Part shown: one piece after another, positions 61,526 through 64,000 of the stretch | How positions within the stretch are numbered: position 1 is the first letter of the stretch | Layout: every line of letters begins with the position of its first letter | Source of the DNA: an uncultured Flavihumibacter sp. | GTDB lineage: Bacteria; Bacteroidota; Bacteroidia; Chitinophagales; Chitinophagaceae | Direction: 5' to 3' | DNA: 64,000 nucleotides | Assembly: GCA_902168105.1 (NCBI GenBank) | Contig: CABHOY010000075.1 | Span: 488,553 to 552,552 of the forward strand | The notes under the pieces: model-generated | What the model saw: the letters and a program-made list of their open reading frames with translations, nothing else | What the model was told of the DNA's origin: nothing | Databases searched by the model: none | Translations under genes and position numbers: made by a program

Positions 61526-62242
61526 TTACAGGCTCAGTACATCTTTCATACTGAAGATACCCGTTTTGCCTTTAAGCCATTCAGCAGCAATGACAGCTCC
61601 GGAAGCGAATCCTTCACGGGAATGGGCGGTATGTGTAATGGTAATATCGTCAATAGCAGAGGTATAAGTGATGCTGTGCGTACCCGGAGCCGGATCAATA
61701 CGCTTTGAAACGATAGAAAGCTGTTCAGGCTGAGCGGTCTCACTATTTACCCACTCCTGTTTGCGGCGTACTTTTTCCATCAGCTGTTCTGCCAGGGTGA
61801 TAGCGGTACCGCTTGGAGCATCCCTTTTCTGGGTATGATGGATCTCTTCCATGTTTACTTCATACTGAGACTGGTTCGCCATTAATTCAGCCAGGCGTTT
61901 ATTGACCTCGAAGAAGATATTCACACCCACACTGAAGTTACTGGCATAAAGGAACGCCTTTTTCTGTTCCAGGCACAAAGACTCTACGGTAGGGAGGTGC
62001 TCCAGCCAGCCGGTGCTGCCACAAACGACAGGGACATTAGCAGCGAAGCACTTTAATATATTATTATAGGCAGTTTCAGGGCCGGTAAATTCAATAGCAA
62101 CATCTGCCTTGCTGAGTTCATCTTTTTCCATCAGGTGCTGACTGTTCAGGTCAATACGATGAATGATCTCATGTCCTTTGGCAACGGCGATCGCCTCAAT
62201 TGCCTTTCCCATTTTTCCGTAACCGATAAGCGCTATTTTCAT
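61526..62242 (-). CDS. dapB: 4-hydroxy-tetrahydrodipicolinate reductase
   Basis: DapB reduces the dihydrodipicolinate-level intermediate in lysine and diaminopimelate synthesis, needed for peptidoglycan. The 238-residue protein starts KIALIGYGKMGKAIEAIA (cofactor site) and has VCGSTGWLEHL near 72. The catalytic region EEIHHTQKRDAPSGTAITLAE near 133-153 carries the His-His and Lys residues. It is of the short Bacteroidota type. DUF5683 and parB lie upstream on the same strand. Confidence 0.95.
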   Translation of the reverse strand: MKIALIGYGKMGKAIEAIAVAKGHEIIHRIDLNSQHLMEKDELSKADVAIEFTGPETAYNNILKCFAANVPVVCGSTGWLEHLPTVESLCLEQKKAFLYASNFSVGVNIFFEVNKRLAELMANQSQYEVNMEEIHHTQKRDAPSGTAITLAEQLMEKVRRKQEWVNSETAQPEQLSIVSKRIDPAPGTHSITYTSAIDDITITHTAHSREGFASGAVIAAEWLKGKTGIFSMKDVLSL

Positions 62243-62275
62243 GATATATGATGTACTATTAGTAGAGGGGAGGAA

Positions 62276-62965
62276 TTACCACTTGTTGCCAAGGGCGATT
62301 TGATTGCTGTATTTCTTCTTGCCACCAATGGAGAACCGCAAACTGAGACCCAGTGCCTGGTTATTGATGACTGTCGGCACGATCTTCATACTCAGGTCGT
62401 CAGACATATTGAAGTCCTTCAGGTGGGCAAATACCGTAGCATCCACAATATTCAGCCCATAGGCCAGTACAAATACAAGCACGGAGTAATCAACATATTC
62501 CCGGTAAGCATCACGCAGGAACTTAAGACCGTTGTCACTGTATAGTCCAACGTAGTCATCCACAGTATCAGCATTACCGTCCAAACGGATACGATAGGCG
62601 TTCCGGAAGGTACGGTAGTTGTCCATATTGATAATAAATGTACCGGTAGTGATGCCCAGGGCGGCATATACCAGGGGGATCTTCCAGTATTGCCTGTTGT
62701 AGGCCTGTCCGAGACCCGGCAGTACAGCTGAATAAAACGCTGCCTTCCGCGGACTGTGGATCGTTGGCGCGACGGGTTTTACTGAGTCTCTTTTGACGTA
62801 AAGTTCTGTTGTGTCTTTCCGGCTGTCTGGCTGCTGTTTCCGCAGATATGCAGCTTTCGTGCTGTCCTGGGCCAGCAGGGTGACAGGCAGGCAAATAATT
62901 ACCGGTAATACCAGTAAACAAAGACGTAATAAATAAGAAAATCTATTCCCGGACTGTTTAGCCAC
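62276..62965 (-). CDS. DUF5683 secreted protein
   Basis: The 229-residue product has a signal peptide (LLRLCLLVLPVIICLPVTLLAQ) and then a region typical of DUF5683: HSPRKAAFYSAVLPGLGQAYN, and two hydrophobic segments near 105-125 and 165-185 that resemble the TM2-like fold. Its function is unknown. It starts with GTG at 62963-62965, overlapping the parB end by 8 bp; no in-frame ATG precedes the signal. The link with parAB and dapB is common in Bacteroidota and points to cell-envelope or division roles. Confidence 0.85.
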   Translation of the reverse strand: MAKQSGNRFSYLLRLCLLVLPVIICLPVTLLAQDSTKAAYLRKQQPDSRKDTTELYVKRDSVKPVAPTIHSPRKAAFYSAVLPGLGQAYNRQYWKIPLVYAALGITTGTFIINMDNYRTFRNAYRIRLDGNADTVDDYVGLYSDNGLKFLRDAYREYVDYSVLVFVLAYGLNIVDATVFAHLKDFNMSDDLSMKIVPTVINNQALGLSLRFSIGGKKKYSNQIALGNKW

Positions 62966-63890
62966 CGTATAAGTCTATTTTTTCTAATATGCTATCAAGT
63001 TCCTCGTCAGAGTAAAACTCGATGGTAACGCTACCTTTGCCGTTCTTACTTCTGTCCAGCTTCACCTTGGTGGAGAAATGACTGGCAAGGTTATCTTCTA
63101 TCTTCTGATAGGCCGGTGGCAGTCCGCTTTTGGCGAGCTTTTTCACGTTCCCCTTGTCTATATGGGTGGTCTTGCGCACCAGGTCTTCCGTTTGGCGTAC
63201 GGAAAGTCCGTTCTGCATGATCTCATTGAAAATAAAGAGTTGTTTCTCGACATTTTCTACGGCAATCAATGCTCTGGCGTGTCCCATGCTTATTTGTCCG
63301 TTGCGCACAGCTACCTGGATATCAGGCGGCAGTTTAAGCAGACGTATATAGTTGGTAACGGTACTTCTTTCTTTACCCATGCGGTCAGCTACCTGTTCCT
63401 GAGTGAGGACACACTCGTCCATCAGGCGTTTGTAGCTCAAGCCGATTTCTATGGCATTCAGATTCTCCCGCTGTAAGTTCTCCAGCAGGGCCAGTTCCAG
63501 CAGTTCCTGGTCGTTCGCCTGGCGAATGTAGGCCGGAATATCCTTCAGACCTGCCATTCTACTGGCACGTAAACGCCGCTCACCTGCTATCAGCTGGTAT
63601 TTGTTAGGGCCCACCTTCGACACGGTAATAGGTTGTATTATATCGTGTAGTGAGATGGACATACTTAGTTCCTGTAAAGCTTTCTCGTCAAAGTCCCGGC
63701 GCGGCTGCTTCGGATTCACCTCTACCTGATCGAGCGGGATACGCTCAATGCCGGTAGCCCTTGCCACGACCTGTTCTCCCAGTACACTGGTAGTTTGCTT
63801 CAGGTCAGTATCAATATTTTGCAGCAGCGAGCGGATACCTTTACCCAGCGCCTCTTTCTTATTAGGATTCCCTTTACTCTGATTGCTCAT
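62958..63890 (-). CDS. parB: Chromosome partitioning protein ParB
   Basis: ParB is the CTP-dependent clamp that loads at parS sites and works with ParA in chromosome segregation. The 310-residue sequence has the ParB/Srx-like N domain with IPLDQVEVNPKQPRRDFDE near 55 and the box QLIAGERRLRASRMAGL near 103. The central helix-turn-helix contains LTQEQVADRMGKERSTVTNY near 165, and the C-terminal dimer domain closes the protein. It overlaps parA by 17 bp. No perfect parS is visible in the window. Confidence 0.96.
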   Translation of the reverse strand: MSNQSKGNPNKKEALGKGIRSLLQNIDTDLKQTTSVLGEQVVARATGIERIPLDQVEVNPKQPRRDFDEKALQELSMSISLHDIIQPITVSKVGPNKYQLIAGERRLRASRMAGLKDIPAYIRQANDQELLELALLENLQRENLNAIEIGLSYKRLMDECVLTQEQVADRMGKERSTVTNYIRLLKLPPDIQVAVRNGQISMGHARALIAVENVEKQLFIFNEIMQNGLSVRQTEDLVRKTTHIDKGNVKKLAKSGLPPAYQKIEDNLASHFSTKVKLDRSKNGKGSVTIEFYSDEELDSILEKIDLYGG

Positions 63891-64000
63891 TGTTAATTGC
63901 TAATATTTTATCTTCCAGGTTAATACGTGTAAAGTTATTCTTTTGCAGAATTTCTTTGGCCAGGTTGAGATAGTTGATCGCACCGGTACTGGCGGCATCG
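63874..64000 (-). CDS. parA: ParA ATPase, C-terminal end only
   Basis: The last 41 codons of a - strand gene run off the right edge. I translated DAASTGAINYLNLAKEILQK followed by a short tail ending NNEQSE before the stop at 63874-63876. The GAINYLNLAKE pattern is the standard end of chromosomal ParA/Soj. The stop lies inside parB (17-bp overlap), so translation is probably coupled. The Walker motifs are outside the window. Confidence 0.85.
   Translation of the reverse strand, partial: DAASTGAINYLNLAKEILQKNNFTRINLEDKILAINNEQSE

Overview
The window comes from a Bacteroidota chromosome, most likely Chitinophaga or a close relative. Evidence for this is a type IX secretion C-terminal domain on a secreted glycoside hydrolase, families typical of the phylum (DUF4421, DUF4954, DUF5683, DUF4382, L-threonine dehydrogenase of the short epimerase type), promoter-like TTG-N19/23-TAnnTTTG sequences, A-rich start regions without strong Shine-Dalgarno sites, and the parA-parB-DUF5683-dapB cluster. 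Genus and species are inferred from gene content only. The window holds 60 supported protein genes (two cut by the window edges), no rRNA or tRNA that I could find, no CRISPR array and no insertion sequence.

Layout. 1-5.8 kb: the 5' part of nrdB, an ABC exporter pair, a DUF2314 protein, a secreted Gfo/Idh/MocA oxidoreductase and a membrane protein. 5.8-13.3 kb: an 88-bp palindrome, a helical-repeat protein and a leucine operon in the order leuC, methyltransferase, leuD, leuB, leuA. 13.3-20.1 kb: a VanX-type dipeptidase and a seven-gene operon for non-phosphorylated L-fucose breakdown (two dehydrogenases, lactonase, FAH-type hydrolase, mutarotase, FucP transporter and an unknown lipoprotein) that lacks the dehydratase step. 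20.2-24.0 kb: an AT-rich accessory island with an AAA ATPase, a membrane/coiled-coil protein and a Fic-fold protein whose catalytic His is replaced by Gln, with five 20-bp-phased repeats upstream. 24.1-34.2 kb: an O-methyltransferase, an MbnP/MbnH copper-protein pair, DUF4954-glmS, a phosphatase, mgtE, a bestrophin and a SET protein. 34.2-43.3 kb: histidine utilisation (marR-hutHUI, and hutG beyond a cellulase gene). 43.4-56.9 kb: mostly housekeeping genes (purU, aconitase, kdsA, tdh) with a tandem DUF4382 duplication. 56.9-64 kb: sulfate assimilation (cysHDN), a 1.1-kb gene-free stretch carrying two MITE-like repeats and a heptamer array, an Rrf2 regulator, dapB, DUF5683, parB and parA.

How the genes work together. 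Three catabolic or biosynthetic units look complete or nearly so: leucine biosynthesis from 2-ketoisovalerate, histidine to glutamate, and sulfate to sulfite through APS without APS kinase. The fucose unit would turn L-fucose into lactate and pyruvate if a fuconate dehydratase is encoded elsewhere.

The most unusual signals are the phased repeat array before the Fic-fold gene and its neighbouring ATPase, the trans-aconitate-methyltransferase-like gene inside the leucine operon, the two long palindromes containing 11-bp repeats, the two related inverted-repeat elements before cysH, and paired palindromes in front of the marR-hut operon. All functional statements come from reading motifs by eye; no database search was run.
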